Notes: generated by a model not told the origin, from the letters alone. A stretch of DNA of 64,000 bases from an uncultured Lentisphaerota bacterium (GCA_903896925.1 CAITZM010000168.1:1-64000), one strand, 5' to 3'. Positions 1 through 12,281 are shown, counted from the first letter of the stretch. Numbers and translations: made by a program.

Positions 1-7
1 GACCCTG

Positions 8-1123
8 GTGGCGGCGGGCGCGGCGCGCGCGACGCGCGCAGCGCGCCGCGCACCGCCGCTTCCTTGTCTATTGGTTAATAATACAAACGGTAAGGGCTCG
101 ACCTGTAGCAGCTACCGCAAGCGCAAGGCGGAAGCAGCGCGGGTGGATACGCAACGGTTGATTGAGGAATGGGGCGTCAACAATACGGCTTTCATCACGA
201 TCACTTTTAAAAATAAGGTGATGGAGAAAAAGGACGCGTATCGGCTGTGGAACAATTTCAGAGGGCGGGTGTGGCGAGGGGCAGGGATTAAAGAGGCTGT
301 GAAGTTCATGGAGGAGCACGCCGACGGATCACTGCATATTCATCTTGTGGGAAATGTAGGGGAAGACATTCGGAGTGGGTTTGATTTTAAGGCGTTTGAT
401 GCGGCTAGAAAATTGGACCGCCAAGGAAACCGGCACGGCTTGTATTACAAACTTACGCGTATCTATGGTGCTTCGGCCAGCGGAAGGCTGCGGGGGCTGT
501 GGGCCTACTTCAGCGCACGGCGGAAGAAGTATCGGAACATAGGGCGTATCTCGATTGAACCGATCAAGGGGAACGCGGTGTCGGCGTCGTTCTATCTCGC
601 GAAGTACTTGACCACAGGCTACGGCGAGACCGTATATAAGCTCAAGGGGTTGCATCGTGTGGAGTACCTAGGCTGCAAACCGAATCACTCGACGCAATTC
701 ACCAGGGCGACGCCGAAAGGATGGGCGCGGCGCGAACAGTTAAGGCTCTGGGCCTTGTCGATCGGCTGTGCCAGCATGGATGAACTGAAGGAGCGATTCA
801 AACGCAAGGATGGCAAGACCTACTGGAACAAGGTCGCGCACCGATACAGAAGTCTGATTTACTCACCGCTATGGTTCGGGCGCGACTTTGTTTTCCCGAC
901 GCTGGCGCACGCAGATGCGGCCGGCATGGACTGCGATGGGGTGCCGGGTGATGCGACGCAGGTAAGAGGCTTAAGGCCGAAACTTGATCCATGTGAGATG
1001 ATGCGCCTATGGGCAAAGGAAGCGTGGGCGAAAGGTGACCAGGAGGAAGCGAGGGACTACTGGCGAATGGTGTTGAATACGCTTTACGCGCGGCAGGTCA
1101 AGGTTCCATCGCTGAATGAGTGA
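8..1123 (+). CDS. HUH-type replication initiator (rolling-circle Rep), start uncertain
   Basis: Probable sequence-specific single-strand endonuclease that nicks a plasmid or phage-like origin. Three motifs are in the order typical of rolling-circle Reps: motif I ITITF (about residues 63-67), the HUH motif HIH (110-112, in SLHIHLV), and motif III YLAKY (196-200) with catalytic Tyr196 and the conserved Lys199. Length fits plasmid or microvirus-like Reps. The frame is open to the window edge. The first 20 residues are encoded by a GC hairpin and look non-coding, so the real start may be TTG at 71, GTG at 143, or outside the window. The C-terminal half is basic and unassigned. The neighbours (R-M genes, integrase) place it on an integrative element. 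Confidence in HUH Rep is fair; the exact family is not resolved. Confidence 0.7.
   Translation: MAAGAARATRAARRAPPLPCLLVNNTNGKGSTCSSYRKRKAEAARVDTQRLIEEWGVNNTAFITITFKNKVMEKKDAYRLWNNFRGRVWRGAGIKEAVKFMEEHADGSLHIHLVGNVGEDIRSGFDFKAFDAARKLDRQGNRHGLYYKLTRIYGASASGRLRGLWAYFSARRKKYRNIGRISIEPIKGNAVSASFYLAKYLTTGYGETVYKLKGLHRVEYLGCKPNHSTQFTRATPKGWARREQLRLWALSIGCASMDELKERFKRKDGKTYWNKVAHRYRSLIYSPLWFGRDFVFPTLAHADAAGMDCDGVPGDATQVRGLRPKLDPCEMMRLWAKEAWAKGDQEEARDYWRMVLNTLYARQVKVPSLNE
11..59. repeat. Very GC-rich hairpin before the rep gene
   Basis: Bases 11-17 pair with 53-59 and 18-28 pair with 41-51, with one bulged A (52) between the two helices and another unpaired A at 40. This gives about 18 G-C pairs around a 12-base loop. 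It overlaps the low-complexity Ala/Arg-rich beginning of the rep reading frame, which argues that this part is not translated. It could be a replication-origin hairpin, a terminator or a recombination site. Confidence 0.55.
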
Positions 1124-1326
1124 GAGGTGAAGCGCAAGAGACGAGAGCAAACGACCTTGAGCCGTACAAAAGAATCTCGGACGGTGAATTGTCGCCAGCC
1201 AAAAAATCAGGTATTGTCGCGTAGTTGACCTGCGCTTAACAGGCGAGATGCGATGAAAGAACGATGCGTTTTGTAGTAACTATGTGGGTGGTAACGAATA
1301 AGTGACGAGAGGCCGAGAATAAGTTG

Positions 1327-2472
1327 ATGAGTGGAAAACGAAAAGGCAGTGTTCCGGTGATAGACCTTTTTGCGGGAGCAGGCGGCCTATCCATAGGTGC
1401 TCAACTCGCTGGCGGTGACGTCCGCCTTGATGTTGAGATGGATCATATCTGCTGCGAGACGCTCCGGGCGAATCGTCCAGATTTGCCGGACGGTGTAATC
1501 GAGTCGGACATAGCTGCGCTAACAGGCGAGGGGTTGAGGAAGCTCGCAGGGTTGAGTAAGAGCGATCCGTTGATAATTGTCGGGGGGCCACCATGCCAGC
1601 CGTTTTCAAAGGCCGCATACTGGACCGATCCCGGGGAGGAATTTAGGTACCGCTGTGCACGTGCGAGCGGCAAGAGAATTAAGCCGCCCACTGTCAAGCT
1701 TGGCCCCCGAGAGGACGATCGGCGTGACTTAGTACAAGAATTTTTGCGTATTGTACGGGAGTCTAAAGCGACCGGGTTCGTTTTCGAGAATGTGGCGAGC
1801 ATTCTCCATCCGAGGAACCAGAATCTGGTTGAGGGCCTCCTGAGCTCCTTCCGTGAACTCGGCTATCATGTCACGCTCGTCAGGGCGAACGCCGCAGAGT
1901 ATGGCGTCCCTCAGCTTCGACATAGAGTATTCATTCTCGGGCACAAACGAGGACAACCACTTACTCCAATCCCATCCCATTTTGTTGATGAAAGTTTGGC
2001 CGCTGATCGCAGCCCCGCAATGACTTCAGGCGAAGCATTACGCGGCTTGAATCACTCCAAATATTTTGAGCCTGCCGAAATCGTTTCCGGTCGATGGGCT
2101 GAGCTCTTTAAAGAAATTCCGCCGGGATGGAACTATAAATGGCATACGGCTTGGGCTGGGCATGCCAATCCTTCGTTTGTGACGGAAACGCGATTTTGGA
2201 GCTTTTTGCTTAAGTTGTCTCCGGCTAAACCTTCGTGGACCATTGCAGCTTCCCCTGGTCCTTGGGTGGGACCGTTTCATTGGGACAATCGAAGATTACG
2301 AACGGTTGAGATGGCCGCTTTACAAGGGTTCCCGCGAAGCTACAAGTTCACTGGACAGCGTCGTGATGTAGTTCGGCAAATCGGGAACGCGGTGCCACCG
2401 CCTCTAGCAGCGGTAATGCTTAAGGAAGTCTTGGTTTTTGACACGAGTCTATCTTCTAGGAAGGCAAAGTGA
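1327..2472 (+). CDS. DNA (cytosine-5-)-methyltransferase 1 of an R-M system
   Basis: Transfers a methyl group from SAM to C5 of cytosine in a specific site, protecting host DNA. Motif I DLFAGAGG is at residues 13-20, motif IV GGPPCQPFS holds catalytic Cys90, motif VI is ENV at 154-156, and motif VIII QLRHR is at 196-200. Motifs IX/X (ALQGFP, QIGNAVPPP) lie near the C-terminus. The target-recognition region is between VIII and IX. Start: ATG 1327 follows a GAG-rich stretch; a TTG directly before it (1324) is an alternative. It overlaps the second methyltransferase gene by 4 bases (GTGA), so the two are translationally coupled. Base composition is more AT-rich than the chromosome to the right, consistent with transfer. 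Confidence 0.95.
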   Translation: MSGKRKGSVPVIDLFAGAGGLSIGAQLAGGDVRLDVEMDHICCETLRANRPDLPDGVIESDIAALTGEGLRKLAGLSKSDPLIIVGGPPCQPFSKAAYWTDPGEEFRYRCARASGKRIKPPTVKLGPREDDRRDLVQEFLRIVRESKATGFVFENVASILHPRNQNLVEGLLSSFRELGYHVTLVRANAAEYGVPQLRHRVFILGHKRGQPLTPIPSHFVDESLAADRSPAMTSGEALRGLNHSKYFEPAEIVSGRWAELFKEIPPGWNYKWHTAWAGHANPSFVTETRFWSFLLKLSPAKPSWTIAASPGPWVGPFHWDNRRLRTVEMAALQGFPRSYKFTGQRRDVVRQIGNAVPPPLAAVMLKEVLVFDTSLSSRKAK

Positions 2473-3560
2473 GCCCGCGTAAGCATAAGTTAACGAGCAT
2501 GTCACTATTCTCCGGCTGTGGAGGATTAGATTTAGGCCTAACTCAGGCAGGTTTTGATGTTCTTTTGGCAAATGATAATGATGCGCATTGCGTTGCATCC
2601 TATGATTTGAACTTTGGTGCCGGCAGGATTCTCCACGGTTCGGTGACGCAAATCGATGAGAGCGTGATAAACGATCGTTTAGGCTCAAAACTGGCGAAAG
2701 GTCGCCACATTGATCTACTCGCAGGTGGTCCTCCTTGTCCCCCATACTCAAAATCAAGATTCTATAGGAAAAATAAACCTCGAGCTCTGGCCGATCCTAT
2801 TGGTGAAGAAACCCTCCGTGGGTATCTGCATACTCTAGACATTCTTAGGCCGCGTGCGTTTCTCTTTGAAAATGTGTTTGGCTTCGCATATCGAGTTCAC
2901 AAGGATGCGTTTAATTGTCTCCTGAGTACAGCAGAGTCTCTCGGTTACCAGTGCTCATCCGCTGTCCTTAATGCCGCTGATTACGGGGTGCCACAGATAC
3001 GGCAGCGCTTTTTCATGGTCGGCATGCTTGGTCATAAATTCAAATTTCCACCACCCACGCACCGTGATCCTGGGAAGGCTGAATTGAATGGAGTATCGCT
3101 TCCCTCATGGACGACAGCCGGTGAGGCCATTGGCGACTTGGATACCCTAGAGAAAGCTGACGACAAGGGCCATTTCGCGGGCGGCAAGCATAACGACATT
3201 CTGAAACTTATACCACCGGGTGACAACTACCTGTTTTTCACAAAAGAGCGTGGTTACGCTAAGCCGCTATTCAAGTGGCGGTCTCGCTACTGGTCATTTT
3301 TGTTGAAGTTGAGCCCCACAATGCCTTCTTGGACGATTCAAGCGAGAAGATCAAATAATATGGGGCCGCTGCATTGGCGGAATCGTATGCTGCGAATTGA
3401 GGAAGTAAAGCGCCTCCAAGGGTTCCCCGATGATTGGAAACTAACGGGCACAATTGAAAAACAGTGGCGCCAGATTGGTAATGCCGTTCCGCCTCCGTTG
3501 GCAAAAGTGATTGGAACTGCGATTCGCGCACAACTGGAGTCCTGTGGAGCTACGTCTTGA
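2469..3560 (+). CDS. DNA (cytosine-5-)-methyltransferase 2 of the same R-M system
   Basis: Second C5 methyltransferase, about 363 residues, with its own full motif set: SLFSGCGG (12-19), motif IV GGPPCPPYS with catalytic Cys90, ENV (134-136), QIRQR (176-180), RLQGFP and QIGNAVPPP. Motif IV reads PCP instead of the usual PCQ, a minor but known kind of variation. Start is GTG 2469, overlapping the previous stop, with GGAAGG-type ribosome binding sequence just upstream. Two consecutive C5 methyltransferases usually mean an asymmetric recognition site with one enzyme per strand, or a second specificity. Here they precede an HNH nuclease by 28 bp. The genes are similar but not near-identical, so this is an old duplication or two recruitments. 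Confidence 0.95.
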   Translation: MSPRKHKLTSMSLFSGCGGLDLGLTQAGFDVLLANDNDAHCVASYDLNFGAGRILHGSVTQIDESVINDRLGSKLAKGRHIDLLAGGPPCPPYSKSRFYRKNKPRALADPIGEETLRGYLHTLDILRPRAFLFENVFGFAYRVHKDAFNCLLSTAESLGYQCSSAVLNAADYGVPQIRQRFFMVGMLGHKFKFPPPTHRDPGKAELNGVSLPSWTTAGEAIGDLDTLEKADDKGHFAGGKHNDILKLIPPGDNYLFFTKERGYAKPLFKWRSRYWSFLLKLSPTMPSWTIQARRSNNMGPLHWRNRMLRIEEVKRLQGFPDDWKLTGTIEKQWRQIGNAVPPPLAKVIGTAIRAQLESCGATS

Positions 3561-3588
3561 TGTAATCTGAATCAAACAAGGGGTAAAT

Positions 3589-4584
3589 ATGCCTGCACTC
3601 ACGCCTGCACAGTTGATTGAAGCTATTGAGGAAGCGTTTATTGAGTCGACCGCATCAGCCGCGTTGATATCGGCACCGCGTGCGCATCCTCGCCGGTTCT
3701 ACGTGGTGGCGGGTGAATCCACCATCCCTCTTTGGGTCTACATCTGGACTCTGACGCATGGTGGTGGTGCGGCACGGCACAAGGATGAATACCGCATACA
3801 GCTGACTGGTGTGAAAGCGCCCCTTGCAGTGAATCCAGACGGTCCGACGATCCTACTCGGGTATGAACCAAATTTAAAATGCTTTGCTGGATTCGATCTG
3901 CGCAAACATAAGCAGTTTTCGCGGCACTCGCCATCTATTCAAATAAATATCAATACACTGCGAGATGCGCACCGGGATGGGTTTGCCTTCGTGCGAAAAG
4001 ATAATGATGAAATTGCCATCGGTTTTCGACCGGATAATATGCTTTCCTACGCATTGAACTCGGAGAGCCTTCACGAGAGCGGCGCTGATGCTCGAATTTC
4101 TAATTTACTAAATAAGGTTACTCGCCTTGAGTCACTGACAGCTGCTGAAACGGCGGCTATACCCCCGGACCGCCGCCGCGTCATTGCTCAAGTTTCTCGG
4201 CTAGTTCGTGACAGTGACTTCCGGCGTAAAGTGACGATCGCCTATGATCGCAAGTGTGCGGTTACAGGGTTGCAACTCCGACTGATTGATGCGGCACATA
4301 TTTTACCGGTTGGGGCTGTTGGTAGTACGGATGATGTGGCAAATGGCATTTGTCTGTCGCCATCATATCATCGAGCATATGATCGGGGTCTGATTTACCT
4401 TACTGACGATCGAAGAATGCTCATAAATGAACGTAAGAAACAGGACCTTGTCCGTTCGGGGCTTGGTGGTGGATTGGCTGAATTCGAAGCGCATCTTGGT
4501 CGGCAAATTATCCTTCCAGCTGATCGTGCGCAGTGGCCTAGAGTCAACTTCATCAGAAATGCAAATCGATTTAGGGATTCATGA
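3589..4584 (+). CDS. HNH restriction endonuclease
   Basis: Probable restriction partner of the two upstream methyltransferases. The C-terminal part carries an HNH_2-type nuclease core: CAVTG (223-227), AAHILP with His237, NGICLSPSYH with Asn252 and His261, and YDRGLIYL. The N-terminal 190 residues have no motif I recognise and probably recognise DNA or dimerise. Start ATG 3589 is preceded by AAGGGG. The 28-bp spacing after the second methyltransferase and the same AT-rich composition indicate one operon. HNH_2 domains also occur in nucleases not tied to R-M, but the position makes a Type II restriction role the best reading. The recognition sequence cannot be read from the protein. Confidence 0.8.
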   Translation: MPALTPAQLIEAIEEAFIESTASAALISAPRAHPRRFYVVAGESTIPLWVYIWTLTHGGGAARHKDEYRIQLTGVKAPLAVNPDGPTILLGYEPNLKCFAGFDLRKHKQFSRHSPSIQININTLRDAHRDGFAFVRKDNDEIAIGFRPDNMLSYALNSESLHESGADARISNLLNKVTRLESLTAAETAAIPPDRRRVIAQVSRLVRDSDFRRKVTIAYDRKCAVTGLQLRLIDAAHILPVGAVGSTDDVANGICLSPSYHRAYDRGLIYLTDDRRMLINERKKQDLVRSGLGGGLAEFEAHLGRQIILPADRAQWPRVNFIRNANRFRDS

Positions 4585-4825
4585 TTTCGATGCGGATGCC
4601 TGAATGTTTCAGGTAATTTTCGTTGGATATTTTCGATTATGGTCTTTTTTCGTAATGATAATGGCCCTTCTGCGCAGCTACCTGCGTAACAGTTTCTCAA
4701 AATTGGTCAGCTTCTAACGCGCAGGGGTGAGCCTTAATCTTCACTGATCGCGGTGTTTTGTGTGATCAACACTGTTCGTCTCCCTGGTGCTACGCCCATA
4801 CACTTCGCCTATTGCGAACGTTTTA
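4585..4825. other. Noncoding stretch between R-M genes and integrase operon
   Basis: About 240 bases without a credible reading frame, AT-richer than the host DNA. It separates the R-M operon from the int operon and holds the upstream part of the int-operon control region. No clear terminator hairpin was found. Confidence 0.4.
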
Positions 4826-4859
4826 TTGACAAAGAGTGCGAAGAGTGCGAATAGTACGT
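4826..4859 (+). promoter_or_regulatory. Promoter with tandem 9-bp repeats before the int operon
   Basis: TTGACA (4826-4831) is followed after 17 bp by GAATAG, or after 18 bp by AATAGT, a plausible sigma-70 promoter ending close to ATG 4861. The spacer and -10 region consist of tandem 9-mers: AGAGTGCGA at 4833 and 4842, then the degenerate ATAGTACGT at 4851. Such repeats inside a promoter look like an operator for a repressor, possibly the product of the next gene or the HTH protein. Confidence 0.55.
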
Positions 4860-4860
4860 C

Positions 4861-5379
4861 ATGAACTCTGACATACGGTCGGTTGGCAAGGAACTTGTGG
4901 CCGCGGCTCGCGCATCCTTCAGTGCGCAGCAGGGGATACTCGAGGAGTTATTCCCCTACATTTATCAGGCGTCAAAACGTATGAGTACACGGGCAATCAG
5001 CCGTTGGTTGGCTGAAACGCAAGCCATCAAGCTTAGTGATGTCAGTATTGCCAAGGCGTTGCGGAACGCGGAGCAGTACTGGAAGGGGATGGTTGATGAG
5101 ATCGAACCTGTAGCGCGGGTTTTCGCCGAGGCGCATAAAGCAGAGCTTGAGGATGTGCTGTTCAGCCGCCAACACTTCGAGAAGTTGCGCGAGGAGCCGC
5201 CCTGGTTGAACGGCGTAACCGTTGAAGATGAGTGGAGCGAAGTGAAGGCGGCGGAGCTAAAGCTGGAGCAATACTGGTTCAAATTCGATGACGAAATATT
5301 GGAGCACTGTCGTCCTTATCTGGTCGATAAAACAAAAATCAAGGTGCGGCTGAAACCGTCTGCCAAGAAGAATGCTTAA
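4861..5379 (+). CDS. Hypothetical protein, first gene of int operon
   Basis: A 172-residue, soluble, largely alpha-helical and charged protein that I do not recognise. Residues about 35-70 (RAISRWLAE, VSIAKALRNAE) resemble a small DNA-binding helical bundle: a conserved-looking ISRWL helix is followed by a segment like the recognition helix used by repressors that test whether a site is free. No catalytic motif or membrane segment is seen. It is preceded by a TTGACA promoter with tandem repeats and followed after 15 bp by the excisionase-like gene, so it is transcribed with xis and int. A role in regulation or in element maintenance is plausible from context only. Confidence 0.7.
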   Translation: MNSDIRSVGKELVAAARASFSAQQGILEELFPYIYQASKRMSTRAISRWLAETQAIKLSDVSIAKALRNAEQYWKGMVDEIEPVARVFAEAHKAELEDVLFSRQHFEKLREEPPWLNGVTVEDEWSEVKAAELKLEQYWFKFDDEILEHCRPYLVDKTKIKVRLKPSAKKNA

Positions 5380-5394
5380 CCAGATCGGGCGCGT

Positions 5395-5622
5395 ATGAAC
5401 GGGGAAGGCACCAACGGGTTTGAGGGATTCAGCGACCGATTTTTGAAGCTATCGGCTGTCGCTGAATTTCTCGCGGTTTCGGAGCGTACCGTCCGCCGGC
5501 TGATTGACACGGGCGAACTGAAGGTTTCGAAAATCGGTTGCTCGGCTCGTGTGCCTTTTTCTGCTGTGCAAGAATTTTACCGGAAAATTACTGGAGGTCG
5601 GGAGCTAAGGAGTGACACATGA
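5395..5622 (+). CDS. Excisionase-family HTH protein (MerR-like, HTH_17)
   Basis: A 75-residue DNA-binding protein. Residues 16-65 have the pattern of the excisionase/HTH_17 family: LKLSAVAEFLAVSERTVRRL is the winged-helix HTH, followed by IDTGELKVSKIG and a wing reading ARVPFSAVQEF. Proteins of this type bend DNA at att sites and direct a tyrosine recombinase toward excision. It lies directly before int, whose start overlaps its stop by 4 bases, so the pair is translationally coupled. It may bind the GTCA boxes at the end of int. Function is inferred from family and position. Confidence 0.85.
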   Translation: MNGEGTNGFEGFSDRFLKLSAVAEFLAVSERTVRRLIDTGELKVSKIGCSARVPFSAVQEFYRKITGGRELRSDT

Positions 5623-6887
5623 AATGTTCATTGATCAAGCGCGGGCGGCTGTATTCGATGCGGTTCCGGTTCAGCCCTGGTGAACCTATCGAGACCATTC
5701 CCCTAGGGTTGTCCGACAAGCAGTCGGCCGAAAAACGCATGAAAGATATCGCCGCGCAACGCCAGCGCGAACACATGGGGATTCTCCCTCCTGCTCCCTT
5801 GGTCGCGGCGGCAAGGAAACCGTTGCTTCAGCATGTCGAGGACTACATCAATGACCTGACGACAGCAAAGCGCAGCCATGGCTATGTGTATCTGGTTGAA
5901 CTGCACCTCAAACACCTCTGCAAGGAGTGCGGATGGACGTTCAGCAAAGATGTGTCGGCGGATGCGTTTGAACGGTGGCGCACGGCGAAGCGGGATAGGT
6001 CCGCCAAAACCCTTCACGATTATCTGAATGATGCCAACGCGTTTTTTCGCTGGATGGAGAGCCACGGCAGGATGGAGACAAATCCATTGAAAGTGGTCAG
6101 CCGGATCGAATTGCGCGGCAAAGAAAAAGTCCAGCGTCGTGCATTCACGGAAGATGAGTTGAAGCGTCTGCGGGATGTCTCCGGCCGGCGTTGGCTGGTG
6201 TATTGGATGGCCGTTACAACGGGACTGCGTAGAGGGGAACTGAATGCGCTGGAGTGGGGCGACCTGCAACTTGATGGGGCGCGTTGCCTGGTGCGGGTGC
6301 GGGCTTCAATCTCCAAGAACAAGCGGTCTGTCGAATTGCCCGTGGGTGATGATCTCGGGGCGGCCTTGAGGCAAATCCGGCCGTCTGATGGGCCTTTGGA
6401 TGGTAAGGTGTTCAAAGGCTGGATACCCAAGATGAAACGTTTCAGTAAGGATCTGGCGGCTGCGGGTATTCCGTATGTCAACGAGCAAGGGCAACGGGCT
6501 GACTTTCACGCGTTTCGAACCACGCTGGCGACAAATTTATTGAATGCCGGTGTAGCATTCAGAGTGGTGATGGAATTCATGCGCCACAGTGATCCCAAGC
6601 TGACAACTAAGACCTATTATTGCGCCGGCCAAATCCCACTGCGTGACGTTTTGAGCAAGCTGCCGATCTTCACTAGCGAGGGCTCGGCGGTTGGACTGTC
6701 ACCCCGGCTGTCACCCGTTTTAGTCAAAAGTGGTCAAAACGTGTCACGGCCTGTCAAAGTTGAGAATCAAGGTGCGTTGCTTAAACCCCTTGCAAACAAA
6801 GGGATTTGTCACGGCTTGTCACTGCCTGTCACACCCTGTCAAATGGTGGGCGATACAGGATTTGAACCTGTGACACCCTCGGTGTAA
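5619..6887 (+). CDS. Tyrosine recombinase / integrase
   Basis: Catalyses site-specific integration and excision of the element at the tRNA-Val gene. The order is an N-terminal arm-binding segment (1-70), a SAM-like core-binding domain (71-165) and the catalytic domain (175-340). Catalytic residues: Arg204 in TGLRRGE, HAFR with His297/Arg300, His323 in MRHSD, and nucleophile Tyr333 or Tyr334 in KTYYCAG. Start ATG 5619 has an AAGGAG site. After about residue 345 the protein is poorly conserved in character because the DNA carries ten GTCA boxes. The last 14 residues (…GDTGFEPVTPSV) are simply the translation of the tRNA-Val 3' half read on the other strand, the usual sign of an integrase abutting its att site. 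Confidence 0.95.
   Translation: MKCSLIKRGRLYSMRFRFSPGEPIETIPLGLSDKQSAEKRMKDIAAQRQREHMGILPPAPLVAAARKPLLQHVEDYINDLTTAKRSHGYVYLVELHLKHLCKECGWTFSKDVSADAFERWRTAKRDRSAKTLHDYLNDANAFFRWMESHGRMETNPLKVVSRIELRGKEKVQRRAFTEDELKRLRDVSGRRWLVYWMAVTTGLRRGELNALEWGDLQLDGARCLVRVRASISKNKRSVELPVGDDLGAALRQIRPSDGPLDGKVFKGWIPKMKRFSKDLAAAGIPYVNEQGQRADFHAFRTTLATNLLNAGVAFRVVMEFMRHSDPKLTTKTYYCAGQIPLRDVLSKLPIFTSEGSAVGLSPRLSPVLVKSGQNVSRPVKVENQGALLKPLANKGICHGLSLPVTPCQMVGDTGFEPVTPSV
6696..6841 (+). repeat. Helically phased GTCA boxes (candidate Int/Xis arm sites)
   Basis: GTCA starts at 6698, 6710, then 6723, 6733, 6743, 6753 (exactly 10 bp apart), and 6808, 6818, 6828, 6838 (again exactly 10 bp apart). Most units read yTGTCAmrgc. 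A 10-bp period shifts the reading frame each time, so it cannot come from a repeated peptide. All boxes would face the same side of the DNA helix. Position at the element end makes recombinase or excisionase binding likely. Confidence 0.75.
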
Positions 6888-6918
6888 GCGAGGTGCTCTA
6901 CCATTGAGCTAATCGCCC
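6844..6918 (-). tRNA. tRNA-Val (anticodon TAC)
   Basis: On the minus strand the acceptor stem GGGCGAT (6912-6918) pairs with ATCGCCC (6848-6854), then discriminator A and an encoded CCA (6844-6846). The D arm reads GCTCAATGGTAGAGC, the anticodon stem-loop is CCTCG CTTACAC CGAGG with anticodon TAC, and the T arm carries GGTTCAAATCC. It lies 13 bp downstream of carB on the same strand and may be processed from the guaA-carB transcript. The integrated element abuts and slightly overlaps its 3' end, and the gene stays intact. Confidence 0.95.
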
Positions 6919-6931
6919 GGACAACGCCGGC

Positions 6932-10162
<3,231 letters not shown>

Positions 10163-10165
10163 GGC

Positions 10166-11761
<1,596 letters not shown>

Positions 11762-11784
11762 GATGCGTTCCCTTGTGGCGGCGG

Positions 11785-11814
11785 AAAATAGCACACCGCA
11801 TCCGGTTTCGGCAA
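11785..11814 (-). promoter_or_regulatory. Candidate promoter of guaA-carB
   Basis: Read on the minus strand, TTGCCG (11809-11814) and TATTTT (11785-11790) are separated by 18 bp, and the start codon lies 23 bp after the -10 box with a ribosome binding site between. This is a moderate match to the sigma-70 consensus. Confidence 0.45.
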
Positions 11815-12208
11815 GAAACGGCTGCGGCCGGCGCGCACGGCGGTTTTTGAGCCTCCGGGCGGGCTGCGAACCGCAAGCCGGTCACTGGGTTTCCAAGGCC
11901 TCTGACAACCCAACCGCCGCAGGCGGCGAGGCCCGGCAGGGCCGACGCTGTAGCGGCGCTCTGTGAGCGCCGGCGGAGGGGTTGGCTGCGAAGTCCTCTG
12001 GCTGGCTGGGAGGGGCGGTGGCCTCACCGCCCCGCATCGTGTAACCGCCGTGCCTTGGCCGCAGACCCGTGTGCAGCGGCCATGTCCGATGTCTCATCTG
12101 CGGCGGTCCCGCCGCGGCGGGGCCGCCGCTCCCAGCTAGTCTGCGCGGCACACTTCTTTTTTTCGCTTAAAAACTGTGGCGCGAGCGCGCAACTTCTCCT
12201 CAAGCGCG
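11815..12208. repeat. Noncoding region with several hairpins
   Basis: No credible gene. A REP-like unit at 11948-11972 has a GTAG head and a stem GGCGCTC / GAGCGCC. Further palindromes are GGGGCGGTG / CACCGCCCC near 12011-12032 and GCGGC-rich inverted repeats to about 12135. A half-palindrome TTTCCAAGGC occurs at 11890, about 130 bp upstream of guaA. Confidence 0.5.
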
Positions 12209-12281
12209 TCAAGGCTTGGAACCCGGCCCCGGTTTACGTCCAAGGCTTGGGAAACTGGGCCCAAGGCGGTCCAAGTCGGGG
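12209..12281. repeat. CCAAGGCTTGG palindromes at 31-bp period
   Basis: Copies centred at 12214 (TCAAGGCTTGG), 12245 (CCAAGGCTTGG) and a decayed one at about 12276 (CCAAGTCGG) are spaced 31 bp. They lie 80-150 bp before the start of the secreted DUF1080-like gene. The same palindrome recurs at 30776 and in a four-copy array at 42107-42218. Confidence 0.6.

Larger units (their letters stand above)
1..6890 (+). mobile_element. Integrative element in tRNA-Val, right part only
   Basis: Seen: an HUH replication initiator, a two-methyltransferase restriction-modification locus, an unknown gene, an excisionase-like gene and a tyrosine recombinase all lie on the plus strand and end inside a tRNA-Val gene. 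Known: tyrosine recombinases of genomic islands, phages and integrative plasmids often sit at the edge of their element and recombine into the 3' half of a tRNA gene. Inference: the right boundary (attR) lies within about 6844-6890 and the left boundary lies before position 1, because no second copy of the tRNA 3' end occurs in 1-6840. The mixture of Rep and Int suggests an integrative plasmid or satellite-like element. No conjugation or capsid gene is visible here. Confidence 0.8.

Noticed and set aside
6845..6887. Conserved C-terminal peptide of the integrase
   Set aside because: GDTGFEPVTPSV is only the tRNA-Val 3' half read in frame; it reflects the att site, not protein function.
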